A stretch of DNA of 64,000 nt from Blautia sp. MSJ-19. GTDB lineage: Bacteria > Bacillota > Clostridia > Lachnospirales > Lachnospiraceae. A program made the translations under genes and the position numbers. Shown here piece after piece: positions 31,987 through 42,857 of the stretch (its first letter is position 1; each line of letters opens with the position of its first letter). The notes below the pieces were generated by a model. The model had not been told where the DNA came from and made no database searches. It worked only from the letters and a program-made list of their open reading frames with translations. The stretch is taken from positions 62,001 to 126,000 of the forward strand of contig NZ_JAHLQA010000017.1 in NCBI RefSeq assembly GCF_018918125.1. The letters run 5' to 3'.

Positions 31987-32015
31987 TTGCAATTTAGAAC
32001 ATATGTTTGTATAAT
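31987..32015 (+). promoter_or_regulatory. sigma-A promoter upstream of lepA
   Basis: -35 TTGCAA (31987-31992), 17-bp spacer, -10 TATAAT (32010-32015). The spacer contains a LexA-type box. A second, weaker promoter with -10 TATAAT at 32116-32121 lies closer to lepA, so basal and regulated transcription may be separated. The gap 31927-32205 holds nothing else I can name. Confidence 0.75.
31996..32009. promoter_or_regulatory. Candidate LexA (SOS) box
   Basis: AGAACATATGTTTG fits the Gram-positive LexA consensus CGAAC-RNRY-GTTYC in all core positions (GAAC-ATAT-GTTT). It lies exactly between -35 and -10. The downstream genes include uvrA, a classical SOS gene. Confidence 0.55.
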
Positions 32016-32205
32016 GAAAAATATCAATTACCGAAGCAGGTGTGAACAGCTGGCAGAGGAGTGTTTGCTGAAAATATCCTTTTACAAGAGCTGGACTAAA
32101 GACAAAAAGCTATGCTATAATGCCTCGTAGTATGATTTTTTGTACTTTATAATAAGAAACATTTTCTGACAAATAGAGCTGAATACGTAAGGAGGATTCC
32201 GCAGA

Positions 32206-34014
32206 ATGATAGACCAGAGCAAAATCCGTAATTTCTGCATTATTGCACATATAGACCATGGTAAGTCCACACTGGCTGACCGTATTATTGAAAAGACCGG
32301 TACACTGACAGAGCGTGAAATGCAGTCTCAGGTACTGGATAACATGGATCTGGAGCGTGAGCGTGGTATTACGATCAAATCACAGGCAGTGCGAATCGTA
32401 TACAAAGCAAACGACGGAGAAGAATATATTTTTAACCTGATCGATACACCTGGACATGTCGATTTTAACTATGAAGTATCCAGGAGTCTGGCTGCCTGTG
32501 ATGGTGCGATCCTGGTTGTGGATGCGGCACAGGGAATTGAGGCGCAGACACTTGCCAATGTATATCTGGCACTGGATCATGATCTGGATGTTCTTCCGGT
32601 TATCAACAAGATCGATCTGCCGAGTGCAGAGCCGGATCGAGTTGTCAATGAGATTGAGGATGTGATCGGTCTGGAGGCACACGATGCACCGAGGATTTCA
32701 GCTAAGACAGGCCTCAATATCGAGGAAGTGCTGGAGCAGATCGTTACAAAGATTCCGGCACCGCAGGGAGACGTGGATGCACCGCTGAAGGCATTGATTT
32801 TTGACTCTATTTATGATGCTTACAAAGGCGTCATTGTTTTCTGCCGTGTTATGGATGGCCGTGTCAGGAAGGGTACGCAGATCCGTATGATGGCAACAGG
32901 ATTTACGACAGAAGTTGTAGAGGTTGGATACTTTGGAGCAGGACAGTTTATCCCATGTGATGAACTGACTGCCGGTATGGTTGGTTACATTACGGCAAGT
33001 ATCAAGAATCTTGGAGACACAAGAGTCGGTGATACCGTTACTGATAATGAAAGACCTTGTGCAGAAGCACTTCCGGGATATAAGAAGGTTCAGCCAATGG
33101 TTTACTGCGGATTGTATCCGGCAGATGGTGCCAGATACGGCGATCTTCGAGATGCACTTGAGAAACTGCAGTTGAATGACGCTTCTCTGTTCTTTGAGCC
33201 GGAGACATCTATTGCACTTGGATTTGGTTTCCGCTGCGGTTTTCTTGGACTTCTGCATCTGGAGATCATTCAGGAACGTCTGGAAAGAGAATATAATCTT
33301 GATCTGGTAACGACTGCACCGGGTGTTGTTTACAAGGTTTACAAGACAAATGGCGAAGTGATCGAGCTGACGAATCCGTCCAACCTTCCGGATCCTTCTG
33401 AGATTGAATATATGGAAGAGCCGATGGTGAATGCGGAGATCATGGTGACAACGGAATTTATCGGTGCGATCATGGATCTTTGCCAGGAGCGCCGTGGCCA
33501 GTACAATGGGATGGAATATATGGAAGAAACAAGAGCACTTCTGAAATATAAACTTCCTTTGAATGAGATTATCTACGATTTTTTTGATGCGTTGAAGTCC
33601 CGTTCCAGAGGTTATGCATCTCTGGATTATGAACTCTGTGGTTACGAACGCAGTGAGCTGGTCAAACTGGATATTCTTGTTAATAAAGAAGAAGTCGATG
33701 CGCTTTCCTTTATCGTGCATGCAGATACAGCTTATGAGCGTGGACGTAAGATGTGCGAGAAGCTTAAGGAAGAAATTCCGAGACAGCTCTTCGAGATCCC
33801 GATTCAGGCGGCGATCGGCAGCAAGATCATTGCCCGTGAGACAGTAAGAGCTATGCGTAAAGATGTCCTTGCAAAATGTTACGGTGGTGATATTTCCCGT
33901 AAGAAGAAACTTCTTGAGAAACAGAAGGAAGGTAAGAAACGTATGCGTCAGGTCGGAAATGTAGAGATTCCGCAGAAGGCATTTATGAGCGTATTGAAAC
34001 TGGATGACAAATAA
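32206..34014 (+). CDS. lepA: Elongation factor 4 (LepA)
   Basis: A 602-residue ribosome-binding GTPase, full length. G1 is [13 protein letters not shown], the switch RGITIKSQ, G3 DTPGHVDF, G4 NKIDLPS. EF-G-like domains II, III and V follow, and the LepA-specific C-terminal domain ends with [36 protein letters not shown]. Ribosome site AAGGAGG lies upstream. It back-translocates or aids stalled and assembling ribosomes. First gene of lepA-lipoprotein-hemW-uvrA. Confidence 0.98.
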   Translation: MIDQSKIRNFCIIAHIDHGKSTLADRIIEKTGTLTEREMQSQVLDNMDLERERGITIKSQAVRIVYKANDGEEYIFNLIDTPGHVDFNYEVSRSLAACDGAILVVDAAQGIEAQTLANVYLALDHDLDVLPVINKIDLPSAEPDRVVNEIEDVIGLEAHDAPRISAKTGLNIEEVLEQIVTKIPAPQGDVDAPLKALIFDSIYDAYKGVIVFCRVMDGRVRKGTQIRMMATGFTTEVVEVGYFGAGQFIPCDELTAGMVGYITASIKNLGDTRVGDTVTDNERPCAEALPGYKKVQPMVYCGLYPADGARYGDLRDALEKLQLNDASLFFEPETSIALGFGFRCGFLGLLHLEIIQERLEREYNLDLVTTAPGVVYKVYKTNGEVIELTNPSNLPDPSEIEYMEEPMVNAEIMVTTEFIGAIMDLCQERRGQYNGMEYMEETRALLKYKLPLNEIIYDFFDALKSRSRGYASLDYELCGYERSELVKLDILVNKEEVDALSFIVHADTAYERGRKMCEKLKEEIPRQLFEIPIQAAIGSKIIARETVRAMRKDVLAKCYGGDISRKKKLLEKQKEGKKRMRQVGNVEIPQKAFMSVLKLDDK

Positions 34015-34112
34015 TTGAGAATTATGATCATGCAGATAATGAGGCACGATCATATAAACATGGAAGATATATTGCCGTGAATCGTGATTATTTACAGAAG
34101 GGAGGCAGGACC

Positions 34113-34571
34113 ATGAAAAGAGGACCTGCAAAAATAGCGAAATATATTGCAGTGGGAAGTATGCTGATACTCTGCGTCAGCGTGGCAGGATGTGGACAGA
34201 AAAATACAGATCCTGCTTCGGAGCAGGTGCTGAAGATCAGTATTACGCCGGAACCATCACCGACACCGGCACCGGATACAGTGGATGTATCTGCGGTGAC
34301 GGCAAATGGAGACATCAGTATGGTGAATCTGTATGTGGCAGAAAATCCGTCAGCAGCGGCTGGAAGTACAGCTACTGCAAATTCCGGAGAAACAGATACA
34401 TCGACTTCTGATTCTTCTGAAGATACATCGGATTCTGCAGAGGATCAGAACTATGATGAATCTGACGAAGCAGACAGCCAGAGCTATGATGAGTCTGAGG
34501 ATGAAAGTTATGACGATGGTTCGGATGAACAGTACGATTCCTATGACGAGGATACATACGGTGAAGAATGA
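34113..34571 (+). CDS. Lipoprotein with a highly acidic C-terminus
   Basis: A 152-residue predicted lipoprotein with signal peptide and lipobox SVAGC (Cys about 27). A Pro/Thr-rich stretch (ITPEPSPTPAPDTVD) follows, then a low-complexity Ser/Thr/Asp/Glu/Tyr tail with repeats of the type Y-D-E-S. No domain is recognisable. ATG 34113 is 8 nt behind GGGAGG. Its last 11 nt overlap the start of hemW. The tail may be a disordered surface spacer or cation binder. Confidence 0.7.
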   Translation: MKRGPAKIAKYIAVGSMLILCVSVAGCGQKNTDPASEQVLKISITPEPSPTPAPDTVDVSAVTANGDISMVNLYVAENPSAAAGSTATANSGETDTSTSDSSEDTSDSAEDQNYDESDEADSQSYDESEDESYDDGSDEQYDSYDEDTYGEE

Positions 34572-35703
34572 GAAACGTACACCATTGGAACTGTATATCC
34601 ATGTGCCATTCTGTGTGCAGAAATGCCAGTATTGTGATTTCCTTTCCGGTCCGTCAGACCGGGAAACAAGAGACAGATATATAGAAGCTCTGCTTGCTGA
34701 GATACAGGCAGTGCAGGGGGCTGAAGCGTATGAGATCGTTTCTGTTTTCATTGGAGGAGGAACTCCTTCCGTACTGGAAGCAGAAGCGATTGCTTCTGTT
34801 ATGGAAGCCGTTCGGGACAGATTTGTATTTTCGGCAGAGGCAGAGATAACGATCGAGGCGAACCCGGGCACGGTAGATCCGAAGAAACTTCGAGGATACC
34901 GAAGTGCAGGAATCAATCGGCTGAGTTTGGGGCTACAGTCTACAGATCCGGCGGAACTGAGGATGCTTGGCAGGATTCACACATATGAAGAGTTTCTGCA
35001 GAGTTATCGACAGGCACGAGAAGCTGGCTTTGATAATATTAATATAGATATGATGTTTGCGATTCCCGGACAGACCGGGGAAGCGTGGAGAGCACATCTC
35101 AGTCAGGTGGCAGAGCTGAAACCGGAGCATATTTCCGCATACAGTCTGATCATTGAAGAGGGGACTCCGTTTGCAGAACGTGAACTGGATCTTCCGGATG
35201 AGGATACAGAGTATCAGATGTATGAAGATACGGCGGCGGTTCTTGCAGAGTATGGATACCACCAGTATGAGATATCCAATTATGCCAGAGAGGGATATGC
35301 ATGCAGGCATAATATTGGTTACTGGAAACGCACAGAATATCTGGGACTTGGACTGGGAGCTTCCTCTCTTTACAGGGGAGAACGATTTTCGAATACAAGA
35401 GACATGCAGGAGTATCTGGGATTTTCAGCGGATGCAGAGCGAATCCGTAAGGAGGTCATGAAGCTTTCACGTAATGATCAGATAGAAGAATTTATGTATC
35501 TGGGACTTCGTATGACGGAGGGGATTTCGGAGAAACAATTTGAACAGAACTTTGGCGAGCAACTTGAGAATATTTACGGACCGGTTCTGCAAAAATATAA
35601 AGAGATCGGTTTTCTGGAAAAATCGGGGGATCACTGGAGATTTACAAGAAAAGGAATTCATGTGAGCAATCACATTCTGGCAGAGTTTCTGCTGGAGGAA
35701 TGA
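34561..35703 (+). CDS. hemW: HemW-type radical SAM protein (coproporphyrinogen III oxidase-like)
   Basis: A 380-residue radical SAM enzyme. The cluster motif C-x3-C-x2-C is in PFCVQKCQYCDF (about 15-26), followed by FIGGGTPSVL, TIEANPGT, NRLSLGLQS and NIDMMFAIPGQT, and the C-terminal HemN-like domain. HemW acts as heme chaperone; it lacks the extra Cys-dependent features of HemN proper. The frame is open far upstream inside the lipoprotein gene, but GTG 34561 gives the normal family length and the standard N-terminus (PLELYIHVPFC). Confidence 0.93.
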   Translation: MKNEKRTPLELYIHVPFCVQKCQYCDFLSGPSDRETRDRYIEALLAEIQAVQGAEAYEIVSVFIGGGTPSVLEAEAIASVMEAVRDRFVFSAEAEITIEANPGTVDPKKLRGYRSAGINRLSLGLQSTDPAELRMLGRIHTYEEFLQSYRQAREAGFDNINIDMMFAIPGQTGEAWRAHLSQVAELKPEHISAYSLIIEEGTPFAERELDLPDEDTEYQMYEDTAAVLAEYGYHQYEISNYAREGYACRHNIGYWKRTEYLGLGLGASSLYRGERFSNTRDMQEYLGFSADAERIRKEVMKLSRNDQIEEFMYLGLRMTEGISEKQFEQNFGEQLENIYGPVLQKYKEIGFLEKSGDHWRFTRKGIHVSNHILAEFLLEE

Positions 35704-35718
35704 TAGAAGGAGAGAAAG

Positions 35719-38559
35719 ATGTCTGAACGAACAACAGGAAAAAAGTTTATTAAGATCCGGGGAGCAAATGTCAACAATCTTAAGAATCTGAGTGTGGACA
35801 TTCCGAGGGATGAATTTGTGGTTCTGACAGGAGTCAGTGGCTCAGGAAAGTCTTCTCTGGCATTTGATACGATCTATGCAGAGGGACAGAGACGATATAT
35901 GGAATCTTTGTCATCTTATGCGAGACAGTTCCTGGGGCAGATGGAAAAGCCGGATGTGGAGTCCATCGAGGGGCTGCCACCGGCAATTTCCATTGACCAG
36001 AAATCTACCAACCGAAATCCTCGATCGACTGTTGGGACGGTCACGGAGATATATGATTATTTCAGACTTCTTTACGCCCGAATCGGCATTCCACATTGCC
36101 CGAAGTGTGGTAAAGAGATTAAGAAGCAGACAGTTGATCAGATGGCCGATCATATCATGGCACTTCCGGAGAGAACGAAGCTTCAGCTTCTGGCACCGGT
36201 AGTCCGTGGACGCAAGGGTACGCATGCCAAGCTTCTGGAACAGGCAAAACGCAGCGGGTATGTGCGTGTACAGATTGATGGTAATCTTTATGAGCTGTCC
36301 GAAGAGATCAAACTGGACAAAAATATCAAGCACAACATCGAGATCATCGTAGACCGTCTGGTTGTCAAACCAGGAATCGAAAAAAGACTTTCAGACTCCA
36401 TAGAGACTGTACTGGATCTTTCGGAGGGGCTGCTCATGGTAGATACGATGGATGGTAATGTCAGGACATTCAGTCAGAGCTTTGCCTGCCCGGATTGTCA
36501 GATCAGTATTGATGAGATCGAGCCGAGAAGCTTTTCTTTCAATAATCCGTTTGGTGCATGTCCGGATTGTTTTGGTCTGGGATACAAAATGGAATTTGAT
36601 GTAGATCTGATGATTCCGGACAAATCTCTCAGTATTTCTCAGGGAGCAATCGTGGTGATGGGCTGGCAGTCCTGTACGGACAAGGGCAGCTTTACCAGGG
36701 CAATTCTGGATGCTCTTGCAAAGGAATATAAATTCAGTCTGGATACGCCGTTTCAGGATTATCCGGATGAGGTCAAAAATGTCCTGATTCACGGGACGAA
36801 TGGTCGTGCAGTCAAAGTATATTACAAGGGACAGCGTGGAGAGGGCGTTTACGATGTGGCATTTCCAGGCCTGATCAAGAATGTGGAGCAGAGATATCGT
36901 GAGACCGGTTCTGATGCGATGAAACAGGAATACGAAACGTTTATGCGCATCACACCGTGTAAAACCTGTAAAGGTCAGCGACTGAAAAAAGAATCTCTGG
37001 CAGTGACGGTCGGAGACCGCAATATTTATGAGGTGACTTCTCTTTCTATCGAAAATCTCAGGAAATTTATGGGTGAGCTGCAGCTTACAGAACAGCAGGA
37101 GCTGATTGGAAAGCAGATTCTCAAAGAAATCCGTGCGAGAGTAGGTTTCCTTTCAGAAGTTGGCCTGGATTATCTGTCTCTGAGCCGTGCAACAGCGACG
37201 CTCTCAGGCGGAGAGGCGCAGCGAATCCGTCTGGCGACACAGATTGGTTCCGGTCTGGTCGGAGTCGCTTATATTCTGGATGAACCGAGTATCGGACTTC
37301 ATCAGAGAGATAATGACAAACTGCTCCGGGCACTGATGCGCCTTCGTGATCTGGGAAATACGCTGATCGTAGTGGAACATGACGAGGATACGATGCGTGC
37401 AGCGGACTGTGTTGTGGATATCGGACCTGGCGCAGGCGAACACGGTGGAGAACTGGTTGAGATCGGTACGGCAGAGACTCTGATGCAGAATGAAAGATCC
37501 ATTACTGGCGCTTATCTGAGCGGAAGATGCAAAATTCCGGTACCGGCAGAACGAAAGAAACCGACCGGCTGGCTCAAGATCCGTGGAGCTGCGGAAAATA
37601 ATCTGAAACAGGTAAATGTCGATGTGCCACTTGGCATCATGACGGCTGTAACCGGTGTCAGTGGATCCGGTAAGAGTTCCCTGATCAATGAAGTCCTGTA
37701 TAAAACGCTTGCGAGAGACCTCAACAGGGCAAGGGTGATTCCCGGAAAGCACAGAGAAATTCTGGGGCTGGAACAGCTGGACAAGGTCATCAGTATTGAT
37801 CAGTCACCGATCGGACGTACGCCGCGTTCCAATCCGGCAACTTATACGGGCGTGTTTGATCAGATACGAGATCTGTTTGCTTCTACTGCAGATGCAAAGG
37901 CACGTGGCTACAAAAAGGGACGTTTCAGTTTTAATGTCAAAGGCGGACGCTGTGAGGCCTGCAGTGGTGATGGTATCATCAAGATTGAGATGCATTTTCT
38001 GGCGGATGTCTATGTGCCGTGTGAAGTCTGCAAGGGTAAGCGTTATAACAGGGAAACACTGGAAGTGAAATATAAGGACAAGAGTATTTACGATGTGCTG
38101 AATATGACAGTAGAAGAAGCTCTGACTTTCTTTGAAAATATTCCTTCTATTAAGAGAAAGATTCAGACACTGTATGATGTGGGACTTTCTTATATCCGCC
38201 TTGGACAGCCGTCTACGGAGCTGTCCGGTGGAGAAGCACAGCGAATAAAACTGGCGACAGAACTCAGCAAACGCAGTACAGGACGTACGATCTACATTTT
38301 GGATGAGCCGACGACAGGGCTGCATTTTGCAGATGTGCACAAGCTGGTGGAAATCCTGCAGCGTCTGACAGATGGCGGCAATACGGTCGTTGTCATCGAA
38401 CATAATCTGGATGTGATCAAGACCGCAGACTATATTATTGACATGGGACCTGAGGGCGGTGAACGCGGCGGCACGATGATCGCTGCCGGGACACCGGAAG
38501 AGATTGCGAAGTGTCCACAGTCTTATACGGGCCAGTATGTAGCGAAATACCTCAAATAA
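35719..38559 (+). CDS. uvrA: Excinuclease ABC subunit A
   Basis: A 946-residue damage-recognition ATPase, full length. Two ABC modules carry Walker [10 protein letters not shown] twice (near 39 and near 645) and signature motifs LSGGEAQRI in both halves. Zinc modules lie at [12 protein letters not shown]...CPDC and CEACSGDG...CEVCKGKR. The start [22 protein letters not shown] is standard. Ribosome site AGGAGAG. uvrB is not in the window. Being downstream of a LexA-box promoter fits SOS control. Confidence 0.98.
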   Translation: MSERTTGKKFIKIRGANVNNLKNLSVDIPRDEFVVLTGVSGSGKSSLAFDTIYAEGQRRYMESLSSYARQFLGQMEKPDVESIEGLPPAISIDQKSTNRNPRSTVGTVTEIYDYFRLLYARIGIPHCPKCGKEIKKQTVDQMADHIMALPERTKLQLLAPVVRGRKGTHAKLLEQAKRSGYVRVQIDGNLYELSEEIKLDKNIKHNIEIIVDRLVVKPGIEKRLSDSIETVLDLSEGLLMVDTMDGNVRTFSQSFACPDCQISIDEIEPRSFSFNNPFGACPDCFGLGYKMEFDVDLMIPDKSLSISQGAIVVMGWQSCTDKGSFTRAILDALAKEYKFSLDTPFQDYPDEVKNVLIHGTNGRAVKVYYKGQRGEGVYDVAFPGLIKNVEQRYRETGSDAMKQEYETFMRITPCKTCKGQRLKKESLAVTVGDRNIYEVTSLSIENLRKFMGELQLTEQQELIGKQILKEIRARVGFLSEVGLDYLSLSRATATLSGGEAQRIRLATQIGSGLVGVAYILDEPSIGLHQRDNDKLLRALMRLRDLGNTLIVVEHDEDTMRAADCVVDIGPGAGEHGGELVEIGTAETLMQNERSITGAYLSGRCKIPVPAERKKPTGWLKIRGAAENNLKQVNVDVPLGIMTAVTGVSGSGKSSLINEVLYKTLARDLNRARVIPGKHREILGLEQLDKVISIDQSPIGRTPRSNPATYTGVFDQIRDLFASTADAKARGYKKGRFSFNVKGGRCEACSGDGIIKIEMHFLADVYVPCEVCKGKRYNRETLEVKYKDKSIYDVLNMTVEEALTFFENIPSIKRKIQTLYDVGLSYIRLGQPSTELSGGEAQRIKLATELSKRSTGRTIYILDEPTTGLHFADVHKLVEILQRLTDGGNTVVVIEHNLDVIKTADYIIDMGPEGGERGGTMIAAGTPEEIAKCPQSYTGQYVAKYLK

Positions 38560-38577
38560 AAGGGACGAAACAGGGGC

Positions 38578-38606
38578 TTTTCATTTGATGGAAAGTTGTT
38601 TATAAT
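38578..38606 (+). promoter_or_regulatory. sigma-A promoter of mreB
   Basis: -35 TTTTCA (38578-38583), 17-bp spacer, -10 TATAAT (38601-38606), about 66 nt before ATG. Confidence 0.6.
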
Positions 38607-38671
38607 AATCGTGATTATAAGAGCAGAAAATAGCTGCAAGATTTTTCAGAAATGGTACGGAAGGAGCTTTT

Positions 38672-39661
38672 ATGGCTGCAAATGATATAGGAATAGATCT
38701 TGGAACGACGAACAGTCTGGTATATGCTTCCGGGAAGGGACTGGTGCTCAGAGAACCGTCTGTGGTCGTATACGATAAAGATACAGAAAAAATCAAAGCG
38801 ATCGGTGAAGAAGCGCGACAGATGTCCGGACATGTTTCTTCCAATATGGAAGTTATTTATCCGATACGCCAGGGCGTGATCACAGATTTTGTTGTTATGG
38901 AAAAAATGCTGAAATACTTTATTTCCAAGGCAATGGGAAGACGTGCATTCCGTAAGCCTCGTATCAGTATCTGTGTTCCAAGCGGAATTACAGAGATTGA
39001 ACGTAAGGCAGTGGAAGAGGCGACTTATCAGGCTGGAGCACGTGAGGTTTTTCTGGTTGAAGAACCTATTGCAGCTGCTATAGGAGCCGGTGTGGATGTG
39101 ACAAAACCATTTGGAAATCTGATTGTGGATATTGGCGGAGGAACAACAGATATTGCGGTGATTTCCGTAGGCGGGGTCGTGGTTTCGTCGACCATAAAGG
39201 TAGCAGGAGATGTGTTTGATCAGGCGATCATGAGCTATATTCGAAGAGCACACAGCCTGTTTATCGGTTCAGATATGGCAGAAACGATAAAAGTCAGGAT
39301 CGGAACAGCAATTGAAGAAGCTAATCCGCAGGTTATGGAAGTAAAGGGAAGAAATGTGCTTACCGGACTGCCAAAGAAAGTCAGGCTGACCTCTGAGGAA
39401 ATCCGTGTGGCTGTCAAAGATGCGACCAACCAGATCGTGGAGGCCGTTCATGGGGTGCTGGAAAAGACACCTCCGGAACTGGCAGCAGATATTGTTGACA
39501 GAGGAATTGTTCTGGCAGGTGGCGGAGCATTGCTCAGAGGGATGGATACGCTGATCGAACAGAGAACAGGAGTCAATACACTGACTGTGCAGGATGCCAT
39601 GAATGTTGTCGCGGTAGGAACCGGCAAATATGCAGAGATCATGGCGAGAATGGATGCATAA
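38672..39661 (+). CDS. mreB: Rod shape-determining protein MreB/Mbl
   Basis: A 329-residue bacterial actin. Phosphate-1 is GIDLGTTNSLVY, phosphate-2 VDIGGGTTDIAVIS and the adenosine motif GIVLAGGGALLRGM. It forms membrane filaments that guide lateral wall synthesis. It is not followed by mreC/mreD and stands alone between its own promoter and terminator, which is the usual state of Mbl/MreBH paralogues rather than of the mreBCD operon copy. Ribosome site AAGGAGC. Confidence 0.94.
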   Translation: MAANDIGIDLGTTNSLVYASGKGLVLREPSVVVYDKDTEKIKAIGEEARQMSGHVSSNMEVIYPIRQGVITDFVVMEKMLKYFISKAMGRRAFRKPRISICVPSGITEIERKAVEEATYQAGAREVFLVEEPIAAAIGAGVDVTKPFGNLIVDIGGGTTDIAVISVGGVVVSSTIKVAGDVFDQAIMSYIRRAHSLFIGSDMAETIKVRIGTAIEEANPQVMEVKGRNVLTGLPKKVRLTSEEIRVAVKDATNQIVEAVHGVLEKTPPELAADIVDRGIVLAGGGALLRGMDTLIEQRTGVNTLTVQDAMNVVAVGTGKYAEIMARMDA

Positions 39662-39673
39662 GATCAGGAAAAG

Positions 39674-39722
39674 CCAGGATTATTTATGAGAAAGATCATA
39701 GATATCCTGGTTTTGTTGTTTT
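39674..39722 (+). terminator. Terminator of mreB
   Basis: CCAGGAT (39674-39680) pairs with ATCCTGG (39704-39710) and continues through ATTTATGA/TCATAGAT, followed by TTTTGTTGTTTT. Confidence 0.88.
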
Positions 39723-39769
39723 GCAGGATGACAGGATGATGTCTGAGAAACAGGCGGAAAGAGGAAAGA

Positions 39770-41998
39770 ATGAGCGAAAGTATAACAGGGTATATTGACC
39801 ATGTTATTTTCAGAAATGAAGATAATGGTTATACAGTTATGGTATTAAAGGGAGTAGAAGATGATGAGGAACTGACTTGTGTTGGAACGTTTCCGGTGAT
39901 CACACAGGGAGCATCCGTAGAAGCGGAGGGGCGTTTTATCCAGCATCCGGTGTACGGCAAACAGTTTCAGGCAGACAGACTGACTGAAAAAATGCCAGAG
40001 GATGCACTGGCGATGGAGCGTTATCTTGGATCCGGTGCGATCAAAGGAATCGGAGCTGCGCTGGCGGGCAGGATCGTCCGGCATTTTGGGGAGGATACTC
40101 TGCGGATCGTGGAAGAGGAACCCGAGAGACTGGCAGAAATCAAGGGAATCAGTGAAAAAAAGGCAAGAGAAATTGCCATGCAGATATCTGAAAAGGCAGA
40201 TATGCGTAAAGCGATGATGTTTTTACAGAAATATGGAATTTCGTTGAATCTGGGAGCAAAGATTTATCAGAAATATGGAGATTCTGTATACAGTGTCCTG
40301 CAGGAAAATCCATATCGTCTGGCAGATGACATCAGTGGTGTCGGATTTAAGATCGCAGATGAGATCGCATATCGCATCGGTATACATACAGATTCAGATT
40401 ACAGAATAAAAAGCGGCATGGTTTATACTCTTCTCCAGGCAACCGGAGAGGGACACACGTATCTGCCCAAAGATGAACTTTTTCAGAGGGCTTCCGATCT
40501 TCTTGGCGTGGATGCTTCTTATATGGAAAAGCATCTGGTTGATCTGGCGATGGAGCGTAAGATCATTCAGAAAGAACAGGAAGATCAGATTCTGATCTAT
40601 CCGACACAGTACTATTATCTGGAACTGAATACGGCACGTATGCTTCGTGAGCTGGATATTTTCTGTCCGGAAGATGAAGCCATGATCGAGAGGCGTCTGG
40701 TGCAGATTGAGAAAGAAACAGGTACTGTACTGGATGAGATGCAGAAAAAAGCGGTCCGGGAAGCGGCAGGACATGGTCTGCTGGTACTGACAGGTGGTCC
40801 GGGAACCGGAAAAACGACCACGATCAATGCAATCATCCGTTTCTTTGAAGGGGAAGGTGCAGAACTTCGTCTTGCAGCACCGACCGGACGCGCTGCGAAA
40901 CGCATGACGGAAGCGACTGGCTATGAAGCACAGACGATTCATCGTTTGCTGGAACTTAGTGGTATGCCGGAGGATGACAGGGAAGGGCAGCCGATCCATT
41001 TCGAAAGGAATGCGGAGAATCCTCTGGAGGCAGATGTGATCATCATTGATGAGATGTCCATGGTAGATATTCATCTGATGCATTCCCTTCTGATGGCAGT
41101 TACGGCGGGAACCAGGCTGATTCTGGTCGGTGACGAAAACCAGCTTCCGAGTGTGGGACCGGGAAATGTACTGCGTGATATTATACGGAGCGGGCAATTT
41201 CCGGTAGTAGAACTGAAGAAAATCTTCCGTCAGGCATCGGAAAGTGACATTGTCGTAAACGCACATAAGATCAATGAAGGAGAGCAGGTCGTACTGAATA
41301 ACAAAAGCCGTGATTTCTTTTTCCTGAAGCGTTATGATGCAGACATCATCATTCGTGTCGTGATCGCGCTGATTCAGGAGAAACTTCCGAAATATGTGGA
41401 GGCGAAGCCATTTGAGATTCAGGTGCTGACACCTATGCGAAAAGGACTTCTCGGTGTGGATCGTCTGAATCAGATCCTGCAGCGTTATCTGAACCCGCCG
41501 GATGCATCAAAAAAAGAAAAAGAACTGGGACAGGGACTTTTCCGGGAAGGCGACAAAGTAATGCAGGTGCGGAATAATTATCAGCTTGAATGGGAAATCC
41601 GAGGCAGATATGGCATTCCGATCGAAAAAGGCGTCGGCGTATTCAACGGAGATACCGGAATCATCAAGACGATCAATGAATTTGCCGAGACGGCAGAAGT
41701 AGAATTCGAAGATGGACGATGGGCAGAGTATTCGTTTAAACAGCTGGAAGAACTGGAACTTGCTTATGCGGTAACAATCCACAAATCACAGGGATCGGAG
41801 TATCCGGCAGTCATTATTCCGCTTCTTTCCGGCCCGAGGATGCTGATGAACCGTAATCTGCTTTATACTGCAGTCACAAGGGCGAGAAAGTGTGTGACGG
41901 TTGTGGGAAGTGAGGAAACTTTCCGCGAAATGATCAGAAATGAAAAACAACAGAGAAGATACAGTTCTCTTGATCGGAGAATACTGGAAACAGAATAG
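39770..41998 (+). CDS. recD2: RecD2-type SF1B helicase
   Basis: A 742-residue RecD/TraA-family 5'-3' DNA helicase working without RecBC. It has an N-terminal OB fold, helix-hairpin-helix repeats (YLGSGAIKGIGAALAGRIVRHFG..., DDISGVGFKIADEIA), Walker A LTGGPGTGKTTT, Walker B VIIIDEMSMVD, QLPSVGPG and the late motif AYAVTIHKSQGSEYPAVIIP. Implicated in repair and fork maintenance. comFC follows 35 bp downstream. Confidence 0.95.
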   Translation: MSESITGYIDHVIFRNEDNGYTVMVLKGVEDDEELTCVGTFPVITQGASVEAEGRFIQHPVYGKQFQADRLTEKMPEDALAMERYLGSGAIKGIGAALAGRIVRHFGEDTLRIVEEEPERLAEIKGISEKKAREIAMQISEKADMRKAMMFLQKYGISLNLGAKIYQKYGDSVYSVLQENPYRLADDISGVGFKIADEIAYRIGIHTDSDYRIKSGMVYTLLQATGEGHTYLPKDELFQRASDLLGVDASYMEKHLVDLAMERKIIQKEQEDQILIYPTQYYYLELNTARMLRELDIFCPEDEAMIERRLVQIEKETGTVLDEMQKKAVREAAGHGLLVLTGGPGTGKTTTINAIIRFFEGEGAELRLAAPTGRAAKRMTEATGYEAQTIHRLLELSGMPEDDREGQPIHFERNAENPLEADVIIIDEMSMVDIHLMHSLLMAVTAGTRLILVGDENQLPSVGPGNVLRDIIRSGQFPVVELKKIFRQASESDIVVNAHKINEGEQVVLNNKSRDFFFLKRYDADIIIRVVIALIQEKLPKYVEAKPFEIQVLTPMRKGLLGVDRLNQILQRYLNPPDASKKEKELGQGLFREGDKVMQVRNNYQLEWEIRGRYGIPIEKGVGVFNGDTGIIKTINEFAETAEVEFEDGRWAEYSFKQLEELELAYAVTIHKSQGSEYPAVIIPLLSGPRMLMNRNLLYTAVTRARKCVTVVGSEETFREMIRNEKQQRRYSSLDRRILETE

Positions 41999-42033
41999 CA
42001 AAGAGAGCGTGCCATCGGGGAGAAAGGTGCTTA

Positions 42034-42753
42034 TTGAAAATCAAAGAAAAATGTCTGGATCTTCTGTATCCGCCCCGCTGTCCGGCATGTGGGGGGATCC
42101 TCAGAGAAAGGACGATCCGGATCTGCCCGGAATGCAAAGGAAGTTTCCACCCGGTGACAGAACACTATTGCCTGAAATGTGGAAAACCAATAGGGGAACT
42201 GGAAGAGTATTGTGGAGAATGCATACGCAGAAGGAGGAGTTTCTGCCGGGGAAGAGGTGTATTTCTGTATAATACCCGGATGAAAAAGTCTCTTATGCGG
42301 TATAAATATCAGGGATGCAGAGAATACGGACAGTTTTATGCAGAATCAATCTGCAGGTATGTCGGAGAGGAAATTCTGCGATGGAACCCGGATGTGATCG
42401 TGCCGGTGCCACTGTCCGGACGCAGATATCGGATGCGTGGGTTTAATCAGGCTGCTGATCTTGCGGAAAAAACAGGGATGATATTGCAGGTTCCGGTCGC
42501 TCCGGAGCTTGTAAGCAAAGTGCGAGAAACGAAATCTCAGAAAAAACTGGATGCTGTGGAACGAAGAAATAACCTGAAAAATGCTTTTTATGTAGAACAG
42601 TCGGTAAAGGGCCTTACCATTCTGATCATGGATGATGTATATACGACAGGGAGTACAGTGGAAACACTTGCTGAGTGTCTGGTGGAAAATGGGGCAGAGG
42701 CTGTATTTTTCGTGACTTTATGTATTGGACAGAGTGGGAATGGAGAAGGCTGA
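42034..42753 (+). CDS. comFC: ComF-family amidophosphoribosyltransferase-like protein
   Basis: A 239-residue ComFC. The N-terminal zinc ribbon (CPACGGILRERTIRICPEC..., CLKCGKPI...CGEC) is followed by a PRTase domain with the PRPP loop ILIMDDVYTTGSTVETL and NQAADLAE. It works with ComFA in moving transforming DNA into the cytoplasm. The start is TTG 42034 with AAAGG upstream; the following sequence (CLDLLYPPRCPACGG) fits the family start. Coupled to recD2, so uptake and processing functions sit together. Confidence 0.9.
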   Translation: MKIKEKCLDLLYPPRCPACGGILRERTIRICPECKGSFHPVTEHYCLKCGKPIGELEEYCGECIRRRRSFCRGRGVFLYNTRMKKSLMRYKYQGCREYGQFYAESICRYVGEEILRWNPDVIVPVPLSGRRYRMRGFNQAADLAEKTGMILQVPVAPELVSKVRETKSQKKLDAVERRNNLKNAFYVEQSVKGLTILIMDDVYTTGSTVETLAECLVENGAEAVFFVTLCIGQSGNGEG

Positions 42754-42768
42754 CAACATAAAAAACAC

Positions 42769-42797
42769 TTTTCATGGTTCGTGATATATGTTACAAT
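42769..42797 (+). promoter_or_regulatory. Promoter of the membrane-protein/cdaA group
   Basis: -35 TTTTCA (42769-42774), 17-bp spacer, -10 TACAAT (42792-42797), about 60 nt before the next start. Confidence 0.5.
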
Positions 42798-42857
42798 CAA
42801 GCTATGTATGATTATTTCTGATAGTATGAAGAAATAATAGGTTGTAAGGAGCAAAAT

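Noticed and set aside
32016-32205. Possible small RNA between the LexA-box promoter and lepA
   Set aside because: No terminator-like hairpin with U-tract and no conserved structure that I could see; more simply the lepA leader.
32698-34131. 477-codon minus-strand frame opposite lepA (and similar ones opposite cdaR, wecE and others)
   Set aside because: Shadow frames with abnormal amino-acid composition and no start signals.
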